The notes: generated by a model not told the origin, from the sequence alone. Shown: positions 48,146-57,279, counted from the stretch's first letter. The stretch: 64,000 nucleotides of DNA from Desulfovibrio sp. (GCA_016208105.1 JACQYS010000020.1:62001-126000), one strand, 5' to 3'. Translations and numbers: made by a program.

Positions 48146-48679
48146 TTAGTTGGCCGACGACAGGCTCTCGTCGCCGCTCCCCCCCACAGTATCGACCACT
48201 TCCAGGATTTCATCCCCCTGCCACGGTGGGTTGGACTTGCCGACAAGTTCATCCACATCGATGCGGACCACGCAGGTCACCTCCAGCACCTTGGCGTCGT
48301 ACTTGCCGGAAGGCCCTCCGTAATGAGCCATGATCATGTCCAGGGCGCGTGCTTTTTCAGCCGGGTCCTCAACGAAGCTCACCCGGCCAGACCCCACCAC
48401 GGATTTGAAATGCGCGGTGTAGCCGCAGGCCTTGGGCGTACGCGAAATTTCGTATTCGACCACGGCGTCGAACCCCACCCGCTGGCAGTTCCCGAGGCAG
48501 GCGGCCTTCTTGCCGTCGAAGGAGCTGTGAAAATACAACACACCGTCCTTGTACCCGAAGCTCACAGGCACCACGTAGGGGGACGCACCGTCCCACATGG
48601 CCAGGTGAATGTATTCGGCCCGCTGCAAGAGGGCTTCCACCAATTTGTGATCGTTTATCTTCCGTTCGATCTTGCGCAC
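48146..48679 (-). CDS. Pyridoxamine 5'-phosphate oxidase-fold flavoprotein (NimA-like)
   Basis: 177-aa FMN-binding split-barrel protein. The N-terminal RKIERKINDHKLVEALLQRAEYIHLAMWDGASPYVVPVSFGYKDGVLYFHSS matches the nitroimidazole-resistance (Nim) group, which reduce nitro groups or bind flavin. ATG 48679 has AAGGAG just upstream. Repeat copy C lies upstream in reverse orientation. Actual substrate is unknown; in anaerobes many homologues are general flavin reductases. Confidence 0.82.
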   Translation of the reverse strand: MRKIERKINDHKLVEALLQRAEYIHLAMWDGASPYVVPVSFGYKDGVLYFHSSFDGKKAACLGNCQRVGFDAVVEYEISRTPKACGYTAHFKSVVGSGRVSFVEDPAEKARALDMIMAHYGGPSGKYDAKVLEVTCVVRIDVDELVGKSNPPWQGDEILEVVDTVGGSGDESLSSAN

Positions 48680-48716
48680 TTGGAATTCTCCTTTGGAAGT
48701 GAGGCGAGGATAAGAA

Positions 48717-48856
48717 GCCTCCGGCGGCCAAAGGGGCAGTGCCCCTTTGGAATCCCATTTAGCGCAGGGGCTTGCACCGGTTCCGGTGCAAGCCCCTGCG
48801 CGTTAATGCGGGTCCAGGGGGATCATCCCCCTGGCGGGTGCAGGGCAGCGCCCTGC
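48717..48856 (-). repeat. Composite intergenic repeat, copy C (reverse orientation) with 19-bp core
   Basis: On the minus strand it reads GCAGGGCGCTGCCCTGC, CCCGCCAGGGGGATGATCCCCCTGG, a perfect 19-bp palindrome core (48762-48780 / 48783-48801, 2-nt loop), GGGATTCCAAAGGGGCA hairpin, and GCCGCCGGAGGC. The first GGGGCT module is missing. The left end is 10 nt from the stop of the minus-strand amidotransferase gene. Confidence 0.9.
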
Positions 48857-48866
48857 AAAATAATAA

Positions 48867-49562
48867 TCAGATCTCCCTGGCCATGTTGTCCATCAGCTTG
48901 TGCAGCATGACCCCAAGCCCGCCCAGATGCCCGATACCCGCCCGCATCTGGTCGGGAGTCTGCACGAAAGGCCCAGGGACAATGTCATCCGCGCCATGCT
49001 CAATCAGCTTCTCCATGCTCTCGCCTGTGGTCTCAAAATGAAACTGCAGCCCCACCAGCTTGCCGCCCACGGCAAACGCCTGGTTGGCGCACGCCTCGGA
49101 ACCCGCCACCAGCGATGCCCCGCGCGGTATGGAGAAGGTCTCGCCATGCCAGTGGAAGGCCGTGAACTCCTGGGGAATTCCGGCGAAGGCCGGACACGTT
49201 GCCGCCCAGGGAGAAAGCTTCACTTTGTGCCAGCCGATTTCTCGGTGCTCGTTCTTGTAAACCTGGCCGCCGAGCACTTCAGAGAGCATCTGGGCGCCAA
49301 GGCACACGCCAAGCACGCTCCGGCCCCTGGCCACCGCCATTTTCAGGCATTCCTTTTCAGCGACAAGCCAGGGAAATTCCAGCTCGTCATGCACGCTCAT
49401 GGGTCCGCCCATCACCACCAGCAGGTCGAAATCCCGCGGATCTGGCAGCGGGTCCCCGGCATGCACGAGAGTCCTGGAGACTGGAAAACCCCGCCCGGCA
49501 GCCCAGGGGATGATCCCGGCAGGATCCTCGAACGGCACGTGTTCTATGGTCTGGATACGCAT
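48867..49562 (-). CDS. Class I glutamine amidotransferase (GMP synthase-like domain)
   Basis: 231-aa stand-alone glutaminase-fold protein. The nucleophile Cys87 sits in LGVCLGAQML, the oxyanion-hole VMGGPMSVHDE near 50-60, and the His of the triad in VGLQFHFETT near 170. Stand-alone members of this group lack the synthase domain and may serve as gamma-glutamyl hydrolase-like enzymes or detoxify glutamine conjugates. ATG 49562 is clean, with AGGAG upstream. Substrate is unknown. Confidence 0.85.
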   Translation of the reverse strand: MRIQTIEHVPFEDPAGIIPWAAGRGFPVSRTLVHAGDPLPDPRDFDLLVVMGGPMSVHDELEFPWLVAEKECLKMAVARGRSVLGVCLGAQMLSEVLGGQVYKNEHREIGWHKVKLSPWAATCPAFAGIPQEFTAFHWHGETFSIPRGASLVAGSEACANQAFAVGGKLVGLQFHFETTGESMEKLIEHGADDIVPGPFVQTPDQMRAGIGHLGGLGVMLHKLMDNMAREI

Positions 49563-49668
49563 AAAAACTCCTGGCAGCGTGTTGGACTGTTTTTCACTCT
49601 TTCGTCAAGAACAAAGCCGAAGGTTGCGTTTGCGCGCCCTCTTGCCTGCTGCTATAGCCCGGTTAGCC

Positions 49669-50382
49669 ATGACCCCATCATTTTCCGTAATCGTTCCGGT
49701 CCTTGGCGAAGAGGACCTGGTCAACCGGCTGGTGGATCACATCCGCACCGTGGGATACGGGCGTCAGGTGGAGATCATCATAGCCGACGGCCATCCGCAG
49801 CGCAGCACGCTGGCCGCCATTGCCAGGCCCGGAGTTCTGGCCGTGCCCGCTCCGCGCGGACGGGCCCGGCAGATGAACGCCGCGGCGCGCTACGCCTCCG
49901 GCGATATACTTGTCTTTCTGCACGCGGACAGCACGTTGCCTGCCGGAGCCTTCGAAGCCATGGAACAGGTGCTCGAAGGCGCAGACAACGTCGGCGGGGC
50001 GTTCGATCTGGGAATCCGCTCCAACCGCTTTTCGCTCAAGCTCATCGCCCAGATGGCGTCGTTTCGCTCGCGCCTGACCCGCGTCCCCTATGGTGACCAA
50101 GCCATATTCCTCACCCGCCGCGTTTTTGAAACGCTGGGCGGCTATACGGACATGCCGGTGCTGGAAGAAGTGGACCTGATGCTTCGCCTGCGCCGGGCCG
50201 GAATGCGCATCGGGTTCGCCCGGGGACGGGCCGTCACCTCGCCCAGGCGCTGGGAAGCCGAAGGCGTCTGGCGAAGGACGTTCACCAACTGGGCCATAAT
50301 AGTACTTTACCATCTGGGCGTTCCCGCCGAAAGGCTCGCGCCATTGCACAAGAATATTCCTCCCATGGAGATCAGATCATGA
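49669..50382 (+). CDS. TIGR04283-type glycosyltransferase of an arsenosugar-like cluster
   Basis: 237-aa GT2-type glycosyltransferase. It begins FSVIVPVLGEEDLVNRLVDHIR and shows the nucleotide-sugar motifs EIIIADGHPQRST, APRGRARQMNAAARYASGDILVFLHADS and the VPYGDQAIFL acceptor-region motif of the TIGR04283 family. ATG 49669 is used; the longer frame upstream runs antisense to the amidotransferase. It overlaps the radical SAM gene by 4 nt. TIGR04283, ArsS and TIGR04282 genes commonly travel together and were named for arsenosugar biosynthesis. Confidence 0.87.
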   Translation: MTPSFSVIVPVLGEEDLVNRLVDHIRTVGYGRQVEIIIADGHPQRSTLAAIARPGVLAVPAPRGRARQMNAAARYASGDILVFLHADSTLPAGAFEAMEQVLEGADNVGGAFDLGIRSNRFSLKLIAQMASFRSRLTRVPYGDQAIFLTRRVFETLGGYTDMPVLEEVDLMLRLRRAGMRIGFARGRAVTSPRRWEAEGVWRRTFTNWAIIVLYHLGVPAERLAPLHKNIPPMEIRS

Positions 50383-51320
50383 ACGTATTCGATGAGCTTG
50401 CCGGAGGAGACATCTCGGCCACCGGCCTCGACGTGCTTCAGGTGAACGTGGGGCTCAAGTGCAACCTGTCCTGCATCCATTGCCACCTCGAGGCCGGGCC
50501 TGCACGCATGGAGGTCATGGACGCCGGGACCTTGGACAAGACCGCCGCCGTGGCCCTGGCCGTGCGTCCGGCCCAGGTGGACGTCACCGGGGGTTCGCCC
50601 GAATTAAACCCCAACCTGCCGCAGTTCTTGCGCCGTTTGCGCGAAGCGGGCCTGGCCGTGCAAGTGCGCTCCAACCTGGCCATCCTCATGGAAGCCGGGT
50701 TCGAGCATTTCTTCGACCTGTACGCCGGGCTGGCCATCGACCTGGTGGCTTCGCTCCCCTGCTATCTGGAAGAGAACGTGGACCCCATGCGGGGCCGTGG
50801 AGTCTACCAGAAGGCCATCTCGGCCATGCGCCGTCTGAACGCTTTGGGGTATGCCGGTCCTTCCGGCCCGCGCCTGGACCTGGTGTTCAACCACCCTCTG
50901 GGGCCCTATCTGCCGCCCTGCCAGGAGGCTCTTGAGAACGACTACCGCAGGGAACTCGCCAAGCATGGCGTCAGCTTTTCCAACCTGCTCACCATCACCA
51001 ACATGCCCCTGGGACGCTATCTGGACGAATTGGAGTCCAAGGGCCAGGCCGGAGGCTACTGGGAGCTTCTGCGCGAAAAGTTCAACCCCGCCACCCTGCC
51101 CGGGCTCATGTGCCGCAAACAGGTGAACATCGGCTGGGACGGGGCTCTCTACGACTGCGACTTCAACCAGGCCCTGGGGCTTCGCATAAACCACGGCGCC
51201 CCGGACCATATCGACTCCTTCGACCCGGACGCCCTGGCCAAGCGCATCATCGTCACCGGACCGCACTGCCTGGGCTGCACGGCCGGAGCCGGGTCCAGCT
51301 GCGGCGGCGCACTGGAGTGA
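50379..51320 (+). CDS. arsS: ArsS-type radical SAM protein
   Basis: 313-aa radical SAM enzyme with 4Fe-4S ligands C28-x3-C32-x2-C35 in LKCNLSCIHCHLEAGP. The family C-terminal cysteine motifs are present, including CRKQVNIGWDGALYDCDFNQ near 245-265 and HCLGCTAGAGSSCGG at the end. Some family members carry Sec in the C-terminal motif; here all are Cys. ArsS is proposed to join an adenosyl group in arsenosugar formation. No arsM methyltransferase is adjacent. Repeat copy D begins 5 nt after the stop. Confidence 0.9.
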   Translation: MNVFDELAGGDISATGLDVLQVNVGLKCNLSCIHCHLEAGPARMEVMDAGTLDKTAAVALAVRPAQVDVTGGSPELNPNLPQFLRRLREAGLAVQVRSNLAILMEAGFEHFFDLYAGLAIDLVASLPCYLEENVDPMRGRGVYQKAISAMRRLNALGYAGPSGPRLDLVFNHPLGPYLPPCQEALENDYRRELAKHGVSFSNLLTITNMPLGRYLDELESKGQAGGYWELLREKFNPATLPGLMCRKQVNIGWDGALYDCDFNQALGLRINHGAPDHIDSFDPDALAKRIIVTGPHCLGCTAGAGSSCGGALE

Positions 51321-51325
51321 CAAGC

Positions 51326-51488
51326 GGGGCTTTGCCCCGAACCCCAGCAGGGCTCCGCCCTGCACCCGCCAGGGGGATGATCCCCCTGGACCCGCATTCA
51401 TGCGAAGGTCTTTTCGCCGGTTTCCCGGCGAAAGGACCTTCGTTAAATGGGATTCCAAAGGGGCACCGCCCCTTTGGCCGCCGGAGGC
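51326..51488 (+). repeat. Composite intergenic repeat, copy D with 18-bp core
   Basis: Modules: GGGGCTTTGCCCC (51326-51338), GCAGGGCTCCGCCCTGC, CCAGGGGGATGATCCCCCTGG, core arms 51403-51420 and 51425-51442 (18 pairs, one G-T), GGGATTCCAAAGGGGCACCG hairpin and GCCGCCGGAGGC. It lies between arsS and the TIGR04282 gene. Confidence 0.9.
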
Positions 51489-51515
51489 GTAATCATCACA
51501 ACACAACATTCACCC

Positions 51516-52169
51516 GTGAATAAATCTCCCTGCCTGCTTCTCATGCTCCGCTCGCCCCGGCTCGGCCGGGTGAAAACCCGTCTGGCCCGCGATGTGGGGG
51601 ACGAGGCCGCCCTGGCCCTCTACAAAGCCTTTGTTCAGGACATGCTGCAGGCTTTGGACGGATGCGGCGCGGATATCATGCTGTGGGTCGAACCTGCCGA
51701 GGATGTGGAGAGCGTTCGGGACTGGCTGGGCAATGAGCTGGTCTGTCTGCCTCAGCCCGAGGGAGACCTGGGAGTGAAGATGGACTACGCATTCAAGTGG
51801 GCCTTTGAGCATGGCTATGCGGCCGCGGCCGTCCTGGGTTCGGACATTCCTCAGCTTTCGCCGCGCATGGCCAAGCATCTGATTAGGCTTATAAAATCCG
51901 AACCTGCCGTGTTGGGGCCTTCTCCGGACGGCGGTTACTGGACCATAGGATTTCAGTCCGGCCGGTACCTGCCGGAGGTGTTCGCAAATATCCCCTGGAG
52001 CACGCCAGACGTTTTCGAACGTACCCAACAGGTGCTGCACCCTCTTGAGCCAGCCGTGCTTCCCGAACTGGCGGACATGGACACGCTTGAGGACCTGCGG
52101 GAACTGATACGGACTTGCCCGCCTGGAATGGCGCGAAGAACGCTCGCCCTGGCAAAGAAACTGGCCTGA
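51516..52169 (+). CDS. TIGR04282-type glycosyltransferase of an arsenosugar-like cluster
   Basis: 217-aa GT-A-fold transferase of the DUF2064/TIGR04282 family. The N-terminal RSPRLGRVKTRLARDVGDEAAL and the LGSDIPQLSPRMAKHL and GPSPDGGYWTIGF motifs are diagnostic. GTG 51516 is the most suitable start; an ATG at 51447 lies inside the repeat and adds non-family residues. No clear Shine-Dalgarno sequence is seen. It is separated from arsS by repeat copy D, yet functionally belongs with the two genes before it. Confidence 0.85.
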   Translation: MNKSPCLLLMLRSPRLGRVKTRLARDVGDEAALALYKAFVQDMLQALDGCGADIMLWVEPAEDVESVRDWLGNELVCLPQPEGDLGVKMDYAFKWAFEHGYAAAAVLGSDIPQLSPRMAKHLIRLIKSEPAVLGPSPDGGYWTIGFQSGRYLPEVFANIPWSTPDVFERTQQVLHPLEPAVLPELADMDTLEDLRELIRTCPPGMARRTLALAKKLA

Positions 52170-52285
52170 GCTTTTGCCCACATCATCCGATTGAAGACCC
52201 GGTAGGTTCAAAGTCCTGTCGGCCAACACGGCGGGCGGGATTCAAGAACTGCACATCCCGGGCAAACCTGTGTGGCGAAATAAGG

Positions 52286-53695
52286 TTAATCGCTGGTTTT
52301 CTTGTAGGCGCGTTTTCCAGCCACCCAGGTTTCGTCGACGTTGCGGTCGTCTCCCACGGCCATGACCCCGAACAGAAGCTCTGCGGCCTGATCCACCGTC
52401 TTTGGACCACCATCTTTTACCGTCAGGGACTGGCGCCATTGCATGGCCAGTTGCCCCGCGTTCCAGTCAAGAACCACGAAGTCGGCCTCTTTGCCCTTGT
52501 CGAAGTTTCCCAGGATGTCATCCAGATAGAGCGAATGTGCCCCGCCAAGGGTGGCCAGATAGAAGGCCCGATAGGGAGAGAGTTTGTTGCGTTCGGCCTC
52601 GGCCGGGTCCTGTTCACGCTGGCCCACCGAACCGTCGAGCATGGTGATATTGCACATGCCCACCTTGTAGGCTTCCTCAAGCACCCGGATCAGGGTGAAG
52701 GAGTTGCCGCCGCCCACGTCGCAGCCCACGGAAAGGCGCACCGGGTGTTCAGGGTCCTTGGCGCGGCCCAGGGGGAAAAGGCCGCTACCAAGGAACAGGT
52801 TCGACAGCGGGCAGAAGGATATGGCCGCACCTGATTTGGAGAAACGGCGCATCTCGTCGCGGGAAAGCCACACTCCGTGTCCGGCGGTGAATTTCGGCCC
52901 CAGCAGGCCATGTTTCTCCTGCACATGGGTGTAATCGGCGCAGTCAGGGAACAACTTTTTCACTGTACGGATCTCTTCGGGAGTCTCGGAGATGTGCGTG
53001 TTGATCCAGCAGTCCGGATACTCGTCCTTCAGGCGACGGCAGCAGGCCAGCAACTCGTCCGTGCACCCCACGGCGAAGCGGGGGGTGATGGCGTAGAGAT
53101 TCCTGCCTTTGCGGTGGTACTGTTCGATCAGACGTTTGGACTCTCTGTGGAAGTCCTCGGGTGTGTTCAGATAGTCCGCCGGCGCGAAGCGGTCGATGCC
53201 GGTAAGCCCCGCGATCACTCGCATGTTGCGGCGGCTTGCTTCCTCGAAAAACTCCTCGGAAGAGACAGGGCTGGAGGTGGTGAAGGCCTGGCAGGTGGTG
53301 GTGCCCCCGGCCAGCAGGGCATCAAAGAAATGTTTGGCTGCCTCGCGCGCGTAGTCGCGGTCGCGGTATTTCAACTCCTCGGGGAAAACCCAGGTTTTCA
53401 GCCAGTCCAGCAGCTGGTTCCCGTAGGAACCAAGCACGCGCACTTGCGGGAAATGGACATGGCCGTCGATGAATCCCGGCAGAATGAGACGATCCGGCAG
53501 GTGGGTGAAATGGATTCCTGGATGGCGCGACGACACCTCGGCATAGGGGCCGAAGTCCTCGATGATTCCGTTTTTAACAACCAGCAAACCGTCCCGGATG
53601 AACCTCGCGGCTTCCTGTTCTTTCCCGGGATGATCCCACGGGTCGGCCACCAGGTCGAAAAACGATCCTCGGATCGCGCAAGAAGCGCCTGTCAT
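52286..53695 (-). CDS. guaD: Guanine deaminase
   Basis: Zinc amidohydrolase converting guanine to xanthine, 469 aa. Metal and substrate motifs of the family are present: GFIDGHVHFPQ near 73-83, TPRFAVGC near 212, NTHISE near 238-243, HGVWLS near 284, CPLSNLFLGSG near 305 and GCDVGGGNS near 334. The length is typical. It is transcribed away from the arsenosugar-like cluster and ends about 115 nt from its last gene. It serves purine salvage or nitrogen recovery. Confidence 0.92.
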   Translation of the reverse strand: MTGASCAIRGSFFDLVADPWDHPGKEQEAARFIRDGLLVVKNGIIEDFGPYAEVSSRHPGIHFTHLPDRLILPGFIDGHVHFPQVRVLGSYGNQLLDWLKTWVFPEELKYRDRDYAREAAKHFFDALLAGGTTTCQAFTTSSPVSSEEFFEEASRRNMRVIAGLTGIDRFAPADYLNTPEDFHRESKRLIEQYHRKGRNLYAITPRFAVGCTDELLACCRRLKDEYPDCWINTHISETPEEIRTVKKLFPDCADYTHVQEKHGLLGPKFTAGHGVWLSRDEMRRFSKSGAAISFCPLSNLFLGSGLFPLGRAKDPEHPVRLSVGCDVGGGNSFTLIRVLEEAYKVGMCNITMLDGSVGQREQDPAEAERNKLSPYRAFYLATLGGAHSLYLDDILGNFDKGKEADFVVLDWNAGQLAMQWRQSLTVKDGGPKTVDQAAELLFGVMAVGDDRNVDETWVAGKRAYKKTSD

Positions 53696-53740
53696 AGTAA
53701 GTCCTGTAATACGGGCCTCAGCGCGTGTCGCAGTTCCCGG

Positions 53741-54070
53741 TTATTCTTTTTCGACTCTAACAGCGGTTCCATAGCACAGCACCTCGGTGACCCCTGCGGC
53801 CACCTCGTTGGCGTCGTAGCGCATGCCGATGATGGCGTTGGCGCCTTTTTCCATGGCGTGTTCCACCATGAGGTCAAAGGATTCCTGGCGGGTCCGCTCG
53901 CACAGCTGGGTGTACATGGCTATCTTGCCGCCAAAAAGCATCTCGAAGCCAGCTATGATGTTGCCCACTATGCTCCTGGACCGGACGATGATCCCACGCA
54001 CAACGCCCAGGTGCTCCACGATGCGGTAGCCTTCGAATGAGAACGAGGTGGTCACGAATCGGTTGTTCAT
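53741..54070 (-). CDS. YbjQ/UPF0145 family protein
   Basis: 109-aa small protein of the YbjQ family, which forms pentamers and is sometimes described as heavy-metal binding. Motifs: VVRGIIVRSRSIVGNIIAGFEMLFGGKI, then RQESFDLMVEHAMEKGANAIIGMRYDANEV. ATG 54070 begins MNNRFVTTSFSFEGYRIVEHLG as in the family; an in-frame GTG at 54097 is possible. The upstream space holds a partial composite repeat (copy E). Confidence 0.88.
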   Translation of the reverse strand: MNNRFVTTSFSFEGYRIVEHLGVVRGIIVRSRSIVGNIIAGFEMLFGGKIAMYTQLCERTRQESFDLMVEHAMEKGANAIIGMRYDANEVAAGVTEVLCYGTAVRVEKE

Positions 54071-54178
54071 CTCTTTGGCACTCCAGTTTGTACCCACAAG
54101 AAGAAAGGGAAGCGTGGTTTACACGCTTCCCTAATATACCAGTTTGAAACCAGCCAGTCGATGCTCGCCGCAAAGCGA

Positions 54179-54232
54179 ATGCGGGGTCTGGGGGGATCAT
54201 CCCCCCAGCGGGTGCAGGGCAGCGCCCTGCCG
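54179..54232 (-). repeat. Composite intergenic repeat, copy E (truncated, reverse orientation)
   Basis: On the minus strand it reads GCAGGGCGCTGCCCTGC (54214-54230) then CCCGCTGGGGGGATGATCCCCCCAGACCCCGCATT, matching the left half of copies C and D. The palindromic core and right half are absent. It lies between argJ and ybjQ, 3' of argJ. Confidence 0.8.
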
Positions 54233-54318
54233 GAACCAGCATGAAGCCACTGTCCCGTTTAGCCCTGGGGCAACCCTGGATCGGTCTTAAACAACGTGAC
54301 TTCTCTTCTACGACTTTT

Positions 54319-55512
54319 CTACGAGCGATAGTCTCCGTTTATCTTCACGTAGTCGTACGTCAAATCCGAAGCCAGCAGCACATACTCTCCGTTGCCCGCG
54401 CCCAGGTCGATGCTCACGGCGATCTCGGTGCGGCGCATGTGCGGGGCGAGCAGGCTGTCCAAGTCTCCGGCCACGGGCTGGCCGTTCACAAACACAGGAA
54501 TGCCGCCGATGGCCACTGTTACGTTGTTCGGATCGAACTCCGCCCCGGAACGGCCGACCGCGGCCACTATGCGGCCCCAGTTGGCGTCGCGCCCGAACAT
54601 GGCCGTCTTCACCAGTGGAGAGTGCCCCACGGCCCTGGCGCAGGCCTCGGCCTGCATGTTGTCCTCCGCGCCGATGACGTCGATCCGGATGATCTTGGTG
54701 CCGCCCTCGGCGTCCTCCACGATCATGTAGGCCAGGGCCTGGCAGACTTCATTGAGCGCGGCGGCCAGTGCGGCCAGTTCCTCGTCCGAGTGGGCTTTCA
54801 CCTTGGAGGCGCCGTTGGCCATGGCCAGGACGCAGTCGTTGGTGGAGGTGTCCCCGTCCACGGTCACTGCGTTGAAGCTGGCGTCCACCGCTGCGGCCAG
54901 CATGGCCTGCCAGCGGTTTTTTTCCACCTCGGCGTCACAGACCACGAAAGCCAGCATGGTGGCCATATTGGGGCAGATCATGCCCGCGCCCTTGGCCATG
55001 CCAAGAAGCCGCACCTCGCGCCCCCCGATCTCCACCGAGCCCCAGGCCATCTTGGGGAAGGCATCGGTGGTCATGATGGCCTTGGCTGTGTCCAGGGGGC
55101 TCGACTGGCCGAGCTTGGCCGCGAGCGCCGGAACTTCGTCGCGCCAGATGTCCATCTTCAGCTGAGGCCCGATGACCCCGGTGGAAGCGGGCAAGATCTC
55201 AGAGGCACCGAGTCCCAGGCGTTCGGCCGCGAGCTTCAAGGTCTCGCGGCAGTTGGCCTCGCCTTCCTTGCCCGTGCAGGCGTTGGCCTGTCCGGCGTTC
55301 ACCAGGAAGGCGCGGATCGCTGCTGACTTCTTGAGGTTCTCTTTGGCCACCAGAACGGGCGCGGCCTGGAACAGATTCTTGGTGAAAACGCCAGCTCCCA
55401 CCGCCGGGCGGTCGGAGACCAAGAGCGCCACGTCGTCGCGGCCCTGATAGCGAAATCCGGCGTTGTGCGCGGCAAAGCGAAATCCTTTGGGGATCGGTAC
55501 GATCTGGTCCAT
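54319..55512 (-). CDS. argJ: Bifunctional ornithine/glutamate N-acetyltransferase
   Basis: Arginine biosynthesis enzyme moving acetyl between acetylornithine and glutamate, 397 aa. The self-cleavage site is in GMICPNMATML, between Ala184 and Thr185, where Thr becomes the nucleophile of the beta chain. Other family features are VNAGQANACTG near 71-81, PASTGVIG near 108-115, and GDTSTNDC near 205. Whether it is mono- or bifunctional cannot be read from sequence. ATG 55512 lies immediately after rfbA's stop at 55514, so the two are co-transcribed. Confidence 0.95.
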   Translation of the reverse strand: MDQIVPIPKGFRFAAHNAGFRYQGRDDVALLVSDRPAVGAGVFTKNLFQAAPVLVAKENLKKSAAIRAFLVNAGQANACTGKEGEANCRETLKLAAERLGLGASEILPASTGVIGPQLKMDIWRDEVPALAAKLGQSSPLDTAKAIMTTDAFPKMAWGSVEIGGREVRLLGMAKGAGMICPNMATMLAFVVCDAEVEKNRWQAMLAAAVDASFNAVTVDGDTSTNDCVLAMANGASKVKAHSDEELAALAAALNEVCQALAYMIVEDAEGGTKIIRIDVIGAEDNMQAEACARAVGHSPLVKTAMFGRDANWGRIVAAVGRSGAEFDPNNVTVAIGGIPVFVNGQPVAGDLDSLLAPHMRRTEIAVSIDLGAGNGEYVLLASDLTYDYVKINGDYRS

Positions 55513-55513
55513 G

Positions 55514-56395
55514 TTATTCCAGCCCCCTGGCTTCCCTGACCACTTCCATCAGGTACTGCCCGTAGGAGTTCTTGAGCATGTCCTGGGCGAGGTGCTCCAG
55601 TTGTGTATCATTAATATACCCCATCCTGAAGGCGATTTCCTCCAGGCAGGAGACCTTGAGGCCCTGCCGGTCCTGGATGGCCTGCACGAAGCTGGCCGCG
55701 TGGTGCAGGGACTCGTGGGTGCCGGTGTCCAGCCAGGCGAAGCCCCGGCCCAGAAACTCCACCTTGAGCTGGCCTCGCTTCAGGTACTCGTTGTTCACGT
55801 CGGTGATTTCGAGTTCGCCACGGGGCGAGGGTTTCAGGTTCTTCGATATCTCCACCACTTGATTATCATAGAAATAGAGGCCCGTGACGGCATATTTGCT
55901 CTTGGGCTTGGTGGGTTTTTCCTCAATGGATATGACATTCTTCAGGGCATCGAACTCCACCACGCCGTAGCGTTCCGGGTCGCGCACCTTGTAGCCGAAG
56001 ACCACGCCGCCCTGCTCAACTTCGGCGCAGCGCTGGAGCACCTTGGCCAGACCCTGGCCGTAGAAGATGTTGTCCCCGAGCACCAGGCAGACCTTGTCGC
56101 GGCCTATGAACTCCTCGCCCAGAATGAAGGCCTGGGCCAGGCCTTCGGGCTTGGGCTGCACCTTGTAGGTGAGCTTGAGCCCAAGCCAGGAGCCGTCCCC
56201 GAGCATCTCCTCGAAGCGAGGCAAGTCGTGGGGAGTGGAGATTATCATGATCTCCCTGATGCCTGCCAGCATGAGCACGGACAGGGGATAGTAGATCATG
56301 GGTTTGTCGTAGATGGGCAGGAGCTGCTTGCTGACGACTCTGGTAATGGGGTAGAGCCTTGTGCCAGAGCCGCCGGCCAGGATGATGCCTTTCAT
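55514..56395 (-). CDS. rfbA: Glucose-1-phosphate thymidylyltransferase
   Basis: Makes dTDP-glucose from glucose-1-phosphate and dTTP, the first step to dTDP-rhamnose; 293 aa as usual. Motifs: [18 protein letters not shown] at the N-terminus, [31 protein letters not shown] near 107-119 and [19 protein letters not shown] near 160. ATG 56395 is chosen since the enzyme starts there; the upstream extension is not conserved. The usual partners rfbBCD are not adjacent. argJ follows directly. Confidence 0.95.
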   Translation of the reverse strand: MKGIILAGGSGTRLYPITRVVSKQLLPIYDKPMIYYPLSVLMLAGIREIMIISTPHDLPRFEEMLGDGSWLGLKLTYKVQPKPEGLAQAFILGEEFIGRDKVCLVLGDNIFYGQGLAKVLQRCAEVEQGGVVFGYKVRDPERYGVVEFDALKNVISIEEKPTKPKSKYAVTGLYFYDNQVVEISKNLKPSPRGELEITDVNNEYLKRGQLKVEFLGRGFAWLDTGTHESLHHAASFVQAIQDRQGLKVSCLEEIAFRMGYINDTQLEHLAQDMLKNSYGQYLMEVVREARGLE

Positions 56396-56478
56396 GCACG
56401 TCCTCGCATGTGCGTGTTTTTTTGTAGTGGGCTTGTGGCCCATGCCCGCCAAATTTGCAACCGTCAAGGTGGTTTCCC

Positions 56479-57279
56479 ATGAACGGCTCGGTTCTGCTCG
56501 CAGTAACCCAGGACACGACCATACTTCCCGGCCAGAGGGTATTCATCACCGCCGGAGCCCCCTCGGGCGGGCTCTCTCCCATACTCCCGGCCGTGGGTTC
56601 GCTCCCGGATCTCAAGGTGGGCGCCCACCTCGGCCGCATGTCCGATACGCCCCTGTTCCAAGTGGCCGGGCGCATGCGCTGGCCCGAGGGCGGGGCGGCA
56701 CCCGCGCTCGAAGTCATCCTGGCCGACGCCCTGGTGGAAGTCTACCTGCCCACCGGGGCCACCACTTTGAGGTCCTGGACGAACGGTTACAGCTTAGCTT
56801 GGGTCACGCTTTCGGACAAGGGCGCCGCCGGACTCAGAGACGATGCGTCAGGCCCGCTCATCGGCGACATGGTGGCCACGGAAATCGGACTGTCCGTCAT
56901 CCAGGGGCACATCCTTCCCGATGACCAGCGCGAGCTCAAGGCTCTCATAACCGACCTTGCCCTCTCACAGCGCTTCGACATCGTGGTCACCACCGGCGGA
57001 ACCGGAGTGGCCCCGCGCGACATCACCCCGGAAGCGACGCTCGCGGTGATCGAAAAACGCCTGCCCGGATTCGAGGCGGCCATGACCCTGGCTGGAATCC
57101 AATCTACCCCACGAGCGGTGATCTCACGAGCCGTGGCGGGGCTTCTGGGCGAATGCCTGGTGATCAATCTGCCCGGCTCGCCCAAAGGGGTGCGCGAAAC
57201 CCTTGCCGCCATACTGCCCGCCATGGAGCACGCCTTGGAGAAATGCCAGGGGGACCAGGGAGACTGCGCCACAACGTAA
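56479..57279 (+). CDS. Molybdopterin adenylyltransferase-like protein (MogA/MoaB) with N-terminal extension
   Basis: 266 aa. The C-terminal ~155 residues are a MoCF domain ([20 protein letters not shown], then [19 protein letters not shown] and [10 protein letters not shown]), which adenylates molybdopterin before metal insertion or otherwise handles the cofactor. The N-terminal ~105 residues are additional and not part of a normal MogA (~190 aa). ATG 56479 has AAGGTGG upstream. It is divergent from rfbA and probably supplies the molybdenum cofactor for enzymes such as FdhA. Confidence 0.83.
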   Translation: MNGSVLLAVTQDTTILPGQRVFITAGAPSGGLSPILPAVGSLPDLKVGAHLGRMSDTPLFQVAGRMRWPEGGAAPALEVILADALVEVYLPTGATTLRSWTNGYSLAWVTLSDKGAAGLRDDASGPLIGDMVATEIGLSVIQGHILPDDQRELKALITDLALSQRFDIVVTTGGTGVAPRDITPEATLAVIEKRLPGFEAAMTLAGIQSTPRAVISRAVAGLLGECLVINLPGSPKGVRETLAAILPAMEHALEKCQGDQGDCATT

